Positions 7,178 through 15,271 of a stretch of 34,984 nt of DNA are shown piece after piece; within the stretch, counting starts at the first letter, position 1; each line of letters begins with the position of its first letter. The notes below the pieces were generated by a model. It saw only the letters and a list, made by a program, of their open reading frames with translations. It was not told the DNA's origin and searched no databases. Source of the stretch: a bacterium (GTDB taxonomy: Bacteria > Bacillota_A > Clostridia > Lachnospirales > Lachnospiraceae). Position numbers and translations under genes: made by a program. The stretch lies in contig SFQZ01000028.1 of the NCBI GenBank assembly GCA_004562915.1, forward strand, positions 1 through 34,984. The letters are read 5' to 3'.

Positions 7178-7208
7178 ATAGGGCATAGCCTTTTTCGCCA
7201 TGCCCTAT
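7178..7208 (-). terminator. Terminator of the AAA protein gene
   Basis: ATAGGGCAT (7178-7186) pairs with ATGCCCTAT (7200-7208), with two further inner pairs. On the minus strand it is followed by a short T-run. It separates the large gene from rsmA. Confidence 0.75.
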
Positions 7209-7220
7209 ATCAGCTTGAAT

Positions 7221-10205
7221 TTATACGTCAAAATCTTTCTCATACAGAAGAATTCTTCCGTCTTCATCTGTATGACGCTTGGAAATTCTTCTACCAAGAC
7301 GAGCTCCGCTTGCCCGACGTATCGCACCATCCACCATCTCTTTTACCTTTCCGATGGTAATGGGTTCATCTTCTCTCTGATTGTTGCCAATCAATTCATA
7401 TAGGGCCAGAACTCCCATCTCATCCATTCGATATCCATTTTCTTTTGCATAGGTTCTTGCAAAAGTAACCAATTCATCATTGGTAAACACAGGTATCGAA
7501 ATAACCGTTTCAAACTTCTTTGCAAATTTCGGATAATCGGCCAGAAGTTTTCTCATATTTGCTTTATCGTCTTCGATAATAAGAATCATACTGTCTGTGC
7601 GGAAATCCATGGCCTGGGAAAGCTTTTCAATGGTTTCTTCTGTCATAAAGCTTGCCCTTTCGATCAGCAAGAATCCTCCTGCCATCTTACTGATTACAGT
7701 TGCCGGATCCTTACGGTTCATATCGGACGCATCCAGATTTGCATATTTAACTGCTTCCAGACCAAATTCTTTACAAATAGCTTTTACAATCCCCTCACTG
7801 AGACGAGTTTTTCCTGTTCCATGGCTTCCCATAATGGCTATATTACCACGACGTGATGTTTTCTCACTGGCATACTGGTATACTCCATCAATCGCTTCCA
7901 ATATCTGTTCATCCATACCCGGAACCTTAGAAAAATAAGAAAACAGACGTTTCTGTTCATCCGAAAGTTTTTCCGGACGAGTGCTGTCCAAAATTCGTCT
8001 TTTCATATCTTCAGGGGTTTCCGCTTCCGGAATAACCAAAGGCATCTCGATCTCTTTTTCTGCATCCGCAAGCATCTGATCGATTTCGCTGAGTTCTTCC
8101 TCCCTGGCTTCTTCTGTTTCTTCCAAAACAGGCATCTTTGGCAATTCAGAATCTTCTTTTTCTTTCTGCAGTTCCATCACAAGTTCCAGATCAAGATCCG
8201 GGATTGCATTCTCATCCTCTTCTTTTTCATCCTGTACAACTGTCTCAGGCTGTCCTTTCAAAGCAGCCAGAAGCTGTTCTTCAAGATTGCTTTCTTCATG
8301 CCTGCCGATCGGAGGTGCTATCTTAATATCGTCATCTTCCTCTATCAACTCCTGATTATCTTCTATAGCAATAGCTTCTTCTGGTATCAGTAATTCTTCT
8401 TCCGGTTCAATTATCTCTTCCGATGCGGTTACTTCCTCCTTCGATTCAAACGCTTCTTCCGGTATCACCACTTTCTCTTCCGGTTCAAGCGCTTCTTCCG
8501 GTATCACCACTTCCTCTTCCGGTTCAGGTGCTTCTTCCGGTATCGTCACTTCCTCTTCCGGCTCAAGCGCTTCTTTCGGTATCGTCACTTCCTCCTGCGG
8601 TTCTGACGTTTCTTCCGGTATCACCACTTCCGCCTCCGGTTCTGATACCTCTTCCGGTTGTATCACTTCTTCTGTTGCTCCCGCAAACCCGTCCAACCCG
8701 TTTAAAAGAGAGGCTTCAAACGCTGCCATCGCAGCTTCCGCATCCTGATCAAGCTCAATTTTCGTCTCTGCAGGTTCTTCGATCTGAACCTCTTCCAGTT
8801 TTATATTCTCTTTCTCATCTGCTGTTTTTTCTTCTATAACATTTTCTGAAACTTCTTCATCCTGTTCTTCCACGATTACAGGAACTTCTTCCGTCTGCTC
8901 CTCAGACGCAACCTCTGCATTCCCCAGCTCTTCCTGTCTGCTTTCTGCTGCTTCCGCAAACATACCTGAAGTCTCCGCAAACAGAGCTTCCAAATCCATA
9001 TCCTGTAAACTGGTAACTTCTTTATCTTCCGGTTTTTCTTCTTTCACCGGCTCAGGCTCATCAGTTCCGGAAATCTCTGTGCGGTGGGCAATCGCTTCTC
9101 CCCGCTCAGCCGATATCTTCGACTCATTCACAATCTCCGGCTCCAGATCTGTCACTTGATATTCTTCAATATTTTCCTCTTCTGCAGGCTCTGAAGATGT
9201 TTCACTTCCGGTTGCTCTTCCTAACGCTTCAAATGCATTGACTACTTTTGTACGATTAAATCCGGAAAGAACCTCCTGAAAACTTTTTGCCAGTTTTTCC
9301 TGCAGCTGTGTGGTATCTACATGAACCGGAATATCTTCAAAAGGCTTCTTCTCAGACTGTTCGGATACCTCCGGCATTTCAGCCGCTGCTGCAGCCTCGT
9401 CTATTCCTTCCGGGCTAGCCAAAATCTCTTCCGCTGTATTGTCTGTCTTTACTGTTACCTCTTCTTTGAGCGGAATAATAGAAGCTTTCTGCAGACTTGC
9501 CATCGCCGCTGCAGATATACCTGCCACAGTCGATGCTGTTACTTTTGTTTCCGGCTCACTGGCCTTCATTTGCTGCTTATTCTCTTCTTTTTCTATATTT
9601 CTCTGATCATACTTTGCTTTCTGTGCCGGAGTAAGCGGTACATACGTCATCTTCAATTCCATAGCCTTTATAACGTATTTTCCTTCTCCGAACCAGAGAA
9701 TCAGATCATCACAGGTATCAATACATTTATTCTGCTTTCCTGCCTTTTTATATAATCTGGCCAGTTCATATACCCATCGTTCTGTATATTCTCTGTCCTT
9801 ATACTCTTCCAAAATGGCGATCTGATCTTCCAGAGGTGCATTCTGAGCCTTGTATATTTTGTATTTTAAAATGTATTTTGAAGTATCATTCGCTGCGGTT
9901 TCAAGATATTGATTATAATATTTTACAGCATCATCGTAACGTCCCATCTTCAATGACAGTTCGACCTGACGATACAAAATCATCTTTCCAACAGAAGACC
10001 GCTTATATGCCAGTTGAAGCATTCGCATACTTTCTTCCAGCTCACCATTTACTTCATAAATATCCGCAACCATACACAGAGTCCGTACACTCTTTACACG
10101 TTTCCATTCTATGGTATCCGCGATCTCCAAAGCCCCCTCATAATCCTGTGCTTCCACTAATCTGTTGATTTCGTCCAACCTCATATGATATTCTGTCTTA
10201 TCCAC
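7221..10205 (-). CDS. Large TPR / acidic repeat / AAA-type ATPase protein
   Basis: About 994 aa from the GTG at 10205, which has GAGGTG 6 bp upstream; a TTG at 10226 in frame has no ribosome site. Residues 1-190 form TPR-like helical repeats. Residues about 220-760 are low-complexity and Glu-rich, with seven 13-aa repeats (LEPEEEVTIPEEA type, DNA 8373-8645). The C-terminal ~250 residues are an AAA-type ATPase with Walker A GSHGTGKT near residue 792 and FLLIER as a Walker B-like strand, resembling the SpoVK/CbxX lid region. No membrane segment or signal peptide is seen. The role is unknown; a scaffold or remodelling ATPase with an extended linker is possible. It lies between murA and rsmA with its own promoter. 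Confidence 0.8.
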   Translation of the reverse strand: MDKTEYHMRLDEINRLVEAQDYEGALEIADTIEWKRVKSVRTLCMVADIYEVNGELEESMRMLQLAYKRSSVGKMILYRQVELSLKMGRYDDAVKYYNQYLETAANDTSKYILKYKIYKAQNAPLEDQIAILEEYKDREYTERWVYELARLYKKAGKQNKCIDTCDDLILWFGEGKYVIKAMELKMTYVPLTPAQKAKYDQRNIEKEENKQQMKASEPETKVTASTVAGISAAAMASLQKASIIPLKEEVTVKTDNTAEEILASPEGIDEAAAAAEMPEVSEQSEKKPFEDIPVHVDTTQLQEKLAKSFQEVLSGFNRTKVVNAFEALGRATGSETSSEPAEEENIEEYQVTDLEPEIVNESKISAERGEAIAHRTEISGTDEPEPVKEEKPEDKEVTSLQDMDLEALFAETSGMFAEAAESRQEELGNAEVASEEQTEEVPVIVEEQDEEVSENVIEEKTADEKENIKLEEVQIEEPAETKIELDQDAEAAMAAFEASLLNGLDGFAGATEEVIQPEEVSEPEAEVVIPEETSEPQEEVTIPKEALEPEEEVTIPEEAPEPEEEVVIPEEALEPEEKVVIPEEAFESKEEVTASEEIIEPEEELLIPEEAIAIEDNQELIEEDDDIKIAPPIGRHEESNLEEQLLAALKGQPETVVQDEKEEDENAIPDLDLELVMELQKEKEDSELPKMPVLEETEEAREEELSEIDQMLADAEKEIEMPLVIPEAETPEDMKRRILDSTRPEKLSDEQKRLFSYFSKVPGMDEQILEAIDGVYQYASEKTSRRGNIAIMGSHGTGKTRLSEGIVKAICKEFGLEAVKYANLDASDMNRKDPATVISKMAGGFLLIERASFMTEETIEKLSQAMDFRTDSMILIIEDDKANMRKLLADYPKFAKKFETVISIPVFTNDELVTFARTYAKENGYRMDEMGVLALYELIGNNQREDEPITIGKVKEMVDGAIRRASGARLGRRISKRHTDEDGRILLYEKDFDV
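8373..8645 (-). repeat. Seven tandem 39-bp coding repeats
   Basis: The DNA encodes seven consecutive 13-residue units rich in Glu and Pro, from SEPEAEVVIPEET to IEPEEELLIPEEA. The units vary in sequence but keep an exact 39-bp period, so frame is kept when copy number changes. Confidence 0.85.
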
Positions 10206-10279
10206 TGTACTCACCTCTGTTTTCAATATCTGCTTATTATGGCTTTTGTAATCCTGTTAATAACCCCATACTCTAAATA

Positions 10280-10308
10280 AGTGTATCATACTGCATATTT
10301 ATTGTCAA
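10280..10308 (-). promoter_or_regulatory. Promoter of the AAA protein gene
   Basis: On the minus strand TTGACA (10308-10303), 17 bp, TACACT (10285-10280), about 75 bp before the GTG start. Confidence 0.75.
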
Positions 10309-10327
10309 AACAAAACAGTTCTTTAAG

Positions 10328-10355
10328 TTAAAAAGGATGCCGCCGTGCAGCATCC
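10328..10355 (-). terminator. Terminator of murA
   Basis: GGATGC (10335-10340) pairs with GCATCC (10350-10355); on the minus strand a run of five T follows. It lies about 50 bp past the murA stop. Confidence 0.75.
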
Positions 10356-10402
10356 CCTCCATTTATTTTTATGCACTCTTCAGGCTTCGTCTTCTGCTGT
10401 CA

Positions 10403-11698
10403 TCAACCGATTCGCAATTTGAACTTCTGAATTTCCTTTTCACTGGATACTTTCTCGATCTCAGCTCCCAGACTGCAGAGTTTTCCTTCAAAATCTTCAT
10501 ATCCTCGCTGTATATATACAATATCATCAACAATTGTAATTCCTTCTGCTGCCAATCCGGCGATCACCAGAGCAGCTCCGGCTCTCAGATCCGGTGCACT
10601 GACTCTTGCGCCTGTCAGCCCGTCCACTCCGTCAATAATAGCTGTATTTCCTTCCACCTTGATCACTGCGCCCATACGGGTCAGTTCATCCGCATACTTA
10701 AATCGATTTTCAAAAATACTTTCTGTCACCGTACTGGTTCCCTGTGCCAATGTAAGCGTAACTGCAATCTGCGGCTGCATATCCGTAGGATATCCGGGAT
10801 ACGGAAGAGTTTTTACCTGTGTCTTACGAAGGCGTTTGGAGGCGATCACACGTACAGCGTCATCAAATTCCTCAACCTCACACCCAATCTCTTCCAACTT
10901 TGCTGTGATGGCTTCCAGATGTTTCGGTATTACATTTTTAATCAGCACATCACCCTTGGTAGCTGCTGCCGCAAACATATAGGTACCGGCTTCGATCATA
11001 TCCGGAACAATAGAATAATCTGAAGCATGAAGTTCCTCCACGCCACGAATTCTGATCACATCAGTTCCTGCTCCCTTAATATTTGCTCCCATACTGTTCA
11101 GGAAGTTAGCTGTATCAACTACATGTGGCTCCTTTGCAGCATTTTCAATAATCGTATTCCCTTTCGCCATGGACGCTGCCATCATAATGTTGATAGTAGC
11201 ACCTACAGATACCATATCCATAAAAATATGACATCCCTTCAGTCCATCTGGTGCTGTCGCCACAATTGCTCCGTGTTTAATCACCACCGTCGCACCCAAT
11301 GCACGAAATCCTTTCAGATGCAAATCAATCGGACGGCTTCCGATATTGCATCCGCCCGGAAGCGGTACTTCCGCTTTTTTATATTTTCCTAAAAGTGCCC
11401 CCAACAAATAATAAGAAGCACGGATCTTTTTAATATATTCATAATCCACGCTGATATCGCCAATAGTAGAGCCGTTTATCTTTACTGTGTGACGATCCAG
11501 TCTGTCTACGCTGGCCCCAATCCCTTCAATGGCCTCCAACAGTACATTGATATCATTTACATCCGGCAGATTCTCTATCCGGACTGTGTCATCTGTCATA
11601 ATAGCTGCCGCAAGAATAGCCAGAGCTGCATTCTTTGCTCCGCCAATCTCCACTTCGCCTACTAATGGGTTACCGCCTTTGATAATATATTGTTCCAT
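10403..11698 (-). CDS. murA: UDP-N-acetylglucosamine 1-carboxyvinyltransferase
   Basis: A 431-aa enzyme that transfers enolpyruvate from PEP to UDP-GlcNAc, the first committed step of peptidoglycan synthesis in the cytoplasm. The N-terminus has the K-N pair of the PEP site (GGAKNAALAILAAAI). The active-site loop PGGCNIGSRPIDLHLKGF carries the catalytic Cys, the residue attacked by fosfomycin. PGYPTDMQPQ and the C-terminal VDDIVYIQRGYEDFEGKL are conserved. The ATG follows GAGGTGG. It is monocistronic by terminator. Firmicutes often carry two MurA paralogues; which one this is cannot be decided here. Confidence 0.93.
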   Translation of the reverse strand: MEQYIIKGGNPLVGEVEIGGAKNAALAILAAAIMTDDTVRIENLPDVNDINVLLEAIEGIGASVDRLDRHTVKINGSTIGDISVDYEYIKKIRASYYLLGALLGKYKKAEVPLPGGCNIGSRPIDLHLKGFRALGATVVIKHGAIVATAPDGLKGCHIFMDMVSVGATINIMMAASMAKGNTIIENAAKEPHVVDTANFLNSMGANIKGAGTDVIRIRGVEELHASDYSIVPDMIEAGTYMFAAAATKGDVLIKNVIPKHLEAITAKLEEIGCEVEEFDDAVRVIASKRLRKTQVKTLPYPGYPTDMQPQIAVTLTLAQGTSTVTESIFENRFKYADELTRMGAVIKVEGNTAIIDGVDGLTGARVSAPDLRAGAALVIAGLAAEGITIVDDIVYIQRGYEDFEGKLCSLGAEIEKVSSEKEIQKFKLRIG

Positions 11699-11847
11699 AG
11701 TCCACCTCTATGACTTTATACTCAGCAATGTAAATATACAAACTAGTCCATTCCCCATTATGTTATACCAAATAAAACTTTTTGTAAACAAAAATTAAAA
11801 TTTGCTTTTATTTTTATTCACATTGCTCCTCTTATTTTCAGAATTCT

Positions 11848-12339
11848 TTACAATTCATTGATAATACACTGTAAAGTTTCCTCAATCCCCTTATTTTCCT
11901 CATCAATTATGATATCTGCATATTTTTCATACAATACCACCCGTTCCTCATACAAATCTCTTAATGTCTGCCCGTCCCGAAGAACCACTCCCCGATTCTT
12001 CAGATTGCCAAGCCTTTTTCTGAGAGCACCATAAGACAACTTCAGATACACCACTGTGGCGATCTCCTTCAGATGTTCCATGGCTTCTTTTCCATATACC
12101 ACGCTTCCTCCTGTGGCAATTACTGTATGTTCCGTTTCTATGGATGCATTTACCTGATTTTCTATTTGTATAAAAGCATCCACTCCTTCCTGAGCGATGA
12201 TTTCTTTCAACAAACGTTTTTCCCGCTTCTGGATCAGCAAATCCGCATCTATAAACTGATATCCCTTTTCCTTTGCAAGGATTACTCCTACCGTGCTTTT
12301 TCCGACACCCGGCATTCCAATCAGTACGATATTATTCAT
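11848..12339 (-). CDS. Shikimate kinase-like P-loop kinase with altered substrate residues
   Basis: A 163-aa nucleoside-monophosphate-kinase-fold protein, of shikimate kinase length. The P-loop GMPGVGKST is at residues 8-16, FIDAD at about 30-34, and ERVVLYEKYAD matches the family's C-terminal R-x-x-LY-x-x-AD. In true shikimate kinase (AroK: phosphorylation of shikimate in chorismate synthesis) an FR-x-x-E motif and a GGG turn bind shikimate. Here these read AFIQIE and TGGSV, so the Arg is absent and one Gly is Ser. Annotation pipelines would name it aroK, but the substrate is uncertain. It sits beside murA with no other aromatic-pathway gene in view. Confidence 0.7.
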   Translation of the reverse strand: MNNIVLIGMPGVGKSTVGVILAKEKGYQFIDADLLIQKREKRLLKEIIAQEGVDAFIQIENQVNASIETEHTVIATGGSVVYGKEAMEHLKEIATVVYLKLSYGALRKRLGNLKNRGVVLRDGQTLRDLYEERVVLYEKYADIIIDEENKGIEETLQCIINEL

Positions 12340-12528
12340 ATATATTATCCTTTGATATTATTTACTTTTATCTTAAGACTAATATATTCTATCACATTCA
12401 TGCGGTTCATACAAGTTTTTTGTCCGCTGTGGTTTTTTATATAAACCCGACTTAGTTACTGTTCACTCCGTGATCAACAACACGCTTCGCAACACAAAAA
12501 ATGGAACGCGATACTGCCAAATAGCCAC

Positions 12529-12557
12529 TTGCACCCTGCTGCCAGAAGTGCTATATT
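12529..12557 (+). promoter_or_regulatory. Promoter of the antitoxin RNA
   Basis: TTGCAC (12529-12534), 17-bp spacer, TATATT (12552-12557). It points toward the 3' end of the small toxin gene on the other strand. Bases 12340-12528 otherwise show no gene. Confidence 0.65.
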
Positions 12558-12563
12558 GGAAAT

Positions 12564-12665
12564 AGAAAAGGGAAAGCCAGAGACACACGGCATACCCTCA
12601 AAAAATGATTTTAGCTGTTTTTTTCACAGCCGTCACTATTGCGAGTAGTGGCGGCTATTTTTTTC
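12564..12665 (+). ncRNA. Antisense antitoxin RNA of a type I toxin-antitoxin pair
   Basis: A roughly 100-nt transcript is predicted from the promoter at 12529-12557 to a strong hairpin with a T-run. The hairpin pairs AGCCG-CACTA around 12629-12639 with TAGTG-CGGCT around 12647-12657. It runs opposite to and overlaps the 3' end of the holin-like toxin message. This converging overlap is the known layout of BsrG/SR4, BsrE/SR5 and TxpA/RatA in Bacillus. The RNA is predicted, not matched to a family. Confidence 0.6.
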
Positions 12666-12666
12666 C
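12629..12666 (+). terminator. Terminator of the antitoxin RNA
   Basis: A GC-rich stem of about 11 bp with one G-T wobble and a 7-nt loop, followed by a long T-run on the plus strand. The stem overlaps the last codons of the toxin gene on the other strand. Confidence 0.75.
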
Positions 12667-12752
12667 TTGAATATCTCATAACTGAGACTTACAAGAGTGA
12701 CAATGAATATACCTATCCGGATCAAATCCGAATATGTAACATACATTGGCAT
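12636..12752 (-). CDS. Small hydrophobic toxin of type I system (putative holin-like toxin)
   Basis: A 38-aa peptide starting MPMYVTYSDLIRIGIFIVTL: one membrane helix (about residues 10-28), then a charged tail FKEKNSRHYSQ. This is the pattern of the Hol_Tox 'putative holin-like toxin' family of Firmicutes, related in layout to BsrG/TxpA peptides that insert in the membrane. The start ATG follows AAGGAGGG very closely; a second ATG two codons later has better spacing and may be the real start. A TTG further upstream in frame (12836) has no ribosome site and lies in the leader. Its promoter is at 12839-12867, its leader can hide the ribosome site, and an antisense RNA covers its 3' end. Confidence 0.75.
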   Translation of the reverse strand: MPMYVTYSDLIRIGIFIVTLVSLSYEIFKEKNSRHYSQ

Positions 12753-12754
12753 CG

Positions 12755-12801
12755 CCCTCCTTTCTTTCGTCTGGAGGGTTAGCCCCTCCAATAGTGGAGG
12801 G
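12755..12801 (-). promoter_or_regulatory. Toxin leader with alternating SD-sequestering hairpins
   Basis: On the minus strand the order is CCCTCCA (12801-12795), TGGAGGG (12790-12784), CCCTCC (12778-12773) and GGAGGG of the ribosome site (12760-12755). The first can pair with the second, leaving the third to cover the ribosome site; or the second with the third, leaving it open. This is a switch-like layout seen in type I toxin messages. Confidence 0.6.
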
Positions 12802-12838
12802 TAGACCGCCTTTATGTGCTCTGACTTTCCGTGCAATC

Positions 12839-12867
12839 AGTATATCATAGATTGCAATGTTCCACAA
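12839..12867 (-). promoter_or_regulatory. Toxin promoter
   Basis: On the minus strand TTGTGG (12867-12862), 17 bp, TATACT (12844-12839). It predicts an 80-nt leader before the toxin ATG. Confidence 0.65.
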
Positions 12868-12892
12868 TCACATCATTCAATTTTTGATTTTC

Positions 12893-12921
12893 TTGTGTAT
12901 TGCAATAATTTACTTTATAAT
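12893..12921 (+). promoter_or_regulatory. Promoter of dinB
   Basis: TTGTGT (12893-12898), 17 bp, TATAAT (12916-12921), about 55 bp before the dinB ATG. It is back to back with the toxin promoter. No LexA-type site was recognised. Confidence 0.65.
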
Positions 12922-12975
12922 AAACTATATTACAGAGAATTAATTGGACTGAAAAATTTGTCCGGAGGTGATAAG

Positions 12976-14169
12976 ATGAATCGGATTATTTTTCATATTG
13001 ATGTAAACTCCGCTTACTTAAGCTGGAGTGCGTTAAAGCTTTTAAAAGAAAATCCGGACAGCGTGGACATACGCACAATTCCGTCTATTGTCGGCGGAGA
13101 TCGTGAGACACGTCACGGAATTGTTCTGGCAAAATCTCTTTCTGCAAAAAAAGTGTATCATATACAGACAGCTGAGCCGGTAGCCAATGCACTCAAAAAG
13201 TGTCCTTCTCTTGTCATTGTTCCTCCCGACCATCAGCTATACTCTCAGTACAGCAAAAAATTTATCGGATTCTTAAAGAGGCTGACCCCGGAGATTGAAC
13301 AAGTCAGCATCGATGAGTGCTATCTTGATTATGCAAAAATCTCTGACCGTTTTCCCAGTCCCGAGGCAGGTGCCGCTTATATCCGGGAATATATTCTGGA
13401 ACATTTTGGTTTTACCGTTAATGTGGGAATTTCTTCCAATAAAGTGCTGGCAAAAATGGCTTCTGATTTTGAAAAACCGAACAAAACACATACTCTGTTT
13501 CCCGATGAAATCCGCGAAAAAATGTGGCCGCTTCCCATCTCCAGTCTTTTTATGGCAGGACATGCTTCGGTGGCTATCCTCAAAAAGCTGGAGATCAATA
13601 CCATCGGGGATCTGGCAAAGTCAGATCCGCAGATTTTGTCTCTTCATCTGAAAAGTCATGGAAAAATGTTGTGGGAATACGCCAACGGTATCGACAATTC
13701 TCCTCTGGAAAGCGAACCGGCGCAGGCAAAGGGAATTGGCAATTCTACCACCCTTTCCCATGATCTGCAAACTGCTCAGGAAGCTTATCCTATCCTTCAT
13801 CAGCTTTCCGGCAAAGTCGGACAGCGGTTGAAAACCTCCGGGCAGTCAGCGAACAATTTATGCGTGGAGATAAAGTATGCTACCTTTGACAAATATACCC
13901 GCCAAATGCCTCTAACCGGACCCACCCAGGACGAAAAAGTCCTGTATCGTGCCGCCTGTCAGCTTTTCGATGCACTGTGGAACGGAAATCCCATCCGGCT
14001 TCTGGGTGTACGTGCCGGAAAACTCACAGATACCGGAGAACCTTTTCAGATGGATTTGTTCTCTTATAATCCAAAAGAAACCGAGAAACGGATGAAACTG
14101 GACCGGGCAATGGAGAAAATTAATAAGAAATATGGAGATGGGGCGATACATCGGGGAATAAAAAAATAA
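12976..14169 (+). CDS. dinB: Y-family DNA polymerase IV (DinB/UmuC type)
   Basis: A 397-aa translesion polymerase that copies past damaged template bases with low fidelity. The ATG at 12976 follows GGAGGTGA; the longer reading frame upstream crosses the promoter and is not coding. Catalytic motifs are HIDVNSAYLSWSA (first Asp, residues 6-18) and SIDECYLDYA (second Asp/Glu pair near 113). Helix-hairpin-helix-type thumb contacts follow (LKKLEINTIGDLAKS), then the little-finger domain with GIGNSTTLSHDL. The tail QMDLFSYNPKE may contain a QMDLF clamp-binding motif (QxxLF type). It is flanked by the type I toxin locus and ends in its own AT-rich terminator. Confidence 0.92.
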   Translation: MNRIIFHIDVNSAYLSWSALKLLKENPDSVDIRTIPSIVGGDRETRHGIVLAKSLSAKKVYHIQTAEPVANALKKCPSLVIVPPDHQLYSQYSKKFIGFLKRLTPEIEQVSIDECYLDYAKISDRFPSPEAGAAYIREYILEHFGFTVNVGISSNKVLAKMASDFEKPNKTHTLFPDEIREKMWPLPISSLFMAGHASVAILKKLEINTIGDLAKSDPQILSLHLKSHGKMLWEYANGIDNSPLESEPAQAKGIGNSTTLSHDLQTAQEAYPILHQLSGKVGQRLKTSGQSANNLCVEIKYATFDKYTRQMPLTGPTQDEKVLYRAACQLFDALWNGNPIRLLGVRAGKLTDTGEPFQMDLFSYNPKETEKRMKLDRAMEKINKKYGDGAIHRGIKK

Positions 14170-14187
14170 TAAGCTCAATTATTTTTT
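14161..14187 (+). terminator. AT-only terminator overlapping the dinB stop
   Basis: AAAAAATAAT (14161-14170) pairs with ATTATTTTTT (14178-14187) around a 7-nt loop, with the stem containing the TAA stop codon. Confidence 0.6.
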
Positions 14188-14315
14188 GCTTTTATGTAAT
14201 ATACATGTGCCAATTCATATTTGTGTGGTTTTTTCTATCTTTCAGACAATAACAGGTAAAACGGAATAATCTATAGGTCTTTCAAAACACAGCAACTGTC
14301 CCCTTGGCTGTGCGG

Positions 14316-14356
14316 AAAAAAATCGAGGCTGTCCTGAAACATAATTCTGACAGCCC
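14316..14356 (-). terminator. Terminator of the sugar-utilisation operon
   Basis: GGCTGTC (14327-14333) pairs with GACAGCC (14349-14355); on the minus strand a T-run follows. It lies 10 bp past the epimerase stop. Confidence 0.8.
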
Positions 14357-14364
14357 CTTTTCTG

Positions 14365-15219
14365 CTATTTCAATTCTTCTATTATTTTCTCAAGTGCATT
14401 ATAAGCGCTTGTATAAGCTTCTTCACCGCTTAACGGTTCTTTTTTCTCAGTTTCTCCCTGCTCAAGTGCTGAGAATCCTGAGAAATCAGCCAGGTGTGGT
14501 TCCAAAGAGAATACTCCGTTATATCCGTTCTTTACGAGATCTGCTAGGATTTCTTTTACATTTCCATCACCATATCCGGCAGGAACTACTTTTCCGCTCT
14601 CCCACATTGCGTCTTTGATATGGATGTAGGAGATATACGGTTTCAGCATTTCATATGCTTCTTTTGTATCCTGTTTACACTGTACAAAGTTGGCAAAATC
14701 AAATACTGCACGGAAATGATCACATGCAAATTCATCCAGAATTTCTTTGCATCTTACTGCCACATCTCCGTAGATTTCTTTTTCATTTTCATGAAGAAGA
14801 ATCACATCCTGCTGTTTTGCATAGTCCACAAACATACCCAGGCGGCGGAACACTTCTTCTTTGTATTTCTCCGGTTCTTCTCCTTCCGGCATAAAGAAAC
14901 TGAACATACGGATATATGGTGTTTCCATGATTTTAGCAATCTCTACGGTATGTTTGAACAGTTCAAAATGTTCTTCAAACGCATCTGTAATCTGGATCTT
15001 CCCGATCGGAGAACCGACTGCTGAAAGGCTAATTCCGTTTTCATCCAGTTTCTCCTTGATTTTTTTCACTTCATCGAGAGGATACTCTACCAGCCCTTTT
15101 CCGTTTACGCCTCTCATCTCAATGTGAGAAATTCCCAATTTCTTTATTACTTCTATCTGTTTATCAAGAGATGGACTGATCTCATCTGCAAATCCGCTGA
15201 TTGTAATATTATTTATCAT
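14365..15219 (-). CDS. Sugar phosphate isomerase/epimerase (xylose isomerase-like TIM barrel)
   Basis: A 284-aa AP-endonuclease-2/xylose isomerase-fold protein. Metal ligands of the barrel are visible in LLHENE (near residue 137), VFDFANF (near 170), YIHIKD (near 200) and FSLEPH (near 242). Such enzymes isomerise or epimerise keto-sugars and inososes; the substrate cannot be read from the sequence. It is the last gene of the operon with two Gfo/Idh/MocA dehydrogenases and an ABC sugar importer, so it probably acts on an oxidised intermediate made by those dehydrogenases. An AGGAAAGGA site precedes the ATG. Confidence 0.85.
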   Translation of the reverse strand: MINNITISGFADEISPSLDKQIEVIKKLGISHIEMRGVNGKGLVEYPLDEVKKIKEKLDENGISLSAVGSPIGKIQITDAFEEHFELFKHTVEIAKIMETPYIRMFSFFMPEGEEPEKYKEEVFRRLGMFVDYAKQQDVILLHENEKEIYGDVAVRCKEILDEFACDHFRAVFDFANFVQCKQDTKEAYEMLKPYISYIHIKDAMWESGKVVPAGYGDGNVKEILADLVKNGYNGVFSLEPHLADFSGFSALEQGETEKKEPLSGEEAYTSAYNALEKIIEELK

Positions 15220-15271
15220 TTTCTTTCTGTCCTTTCCTGCTGCTTTCTATGTTCAAACCTTACCCGCAAGT

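Noticed and set aside
8373..8645. CRISPR-like array of 39-bp repeats
   Set aside because: The repeats are contiguous without spacers, vary in sequence, and keep the reading frame of a large protein.
8423..8839. Pro/Leu-rich repeat frame on the plus strand
   Set aside because: It is the complement of the Glu/Pro repeat segment of the AAA protein; the repeat pattern comes from that coding strand.
12814..12975. N-terminal extension of the polymerase frame
   Set aside because: It crosses the dinB promoter and the toxin promoter; the ATG at 12976 has GGAGGTGA and starts at the conserved motif.
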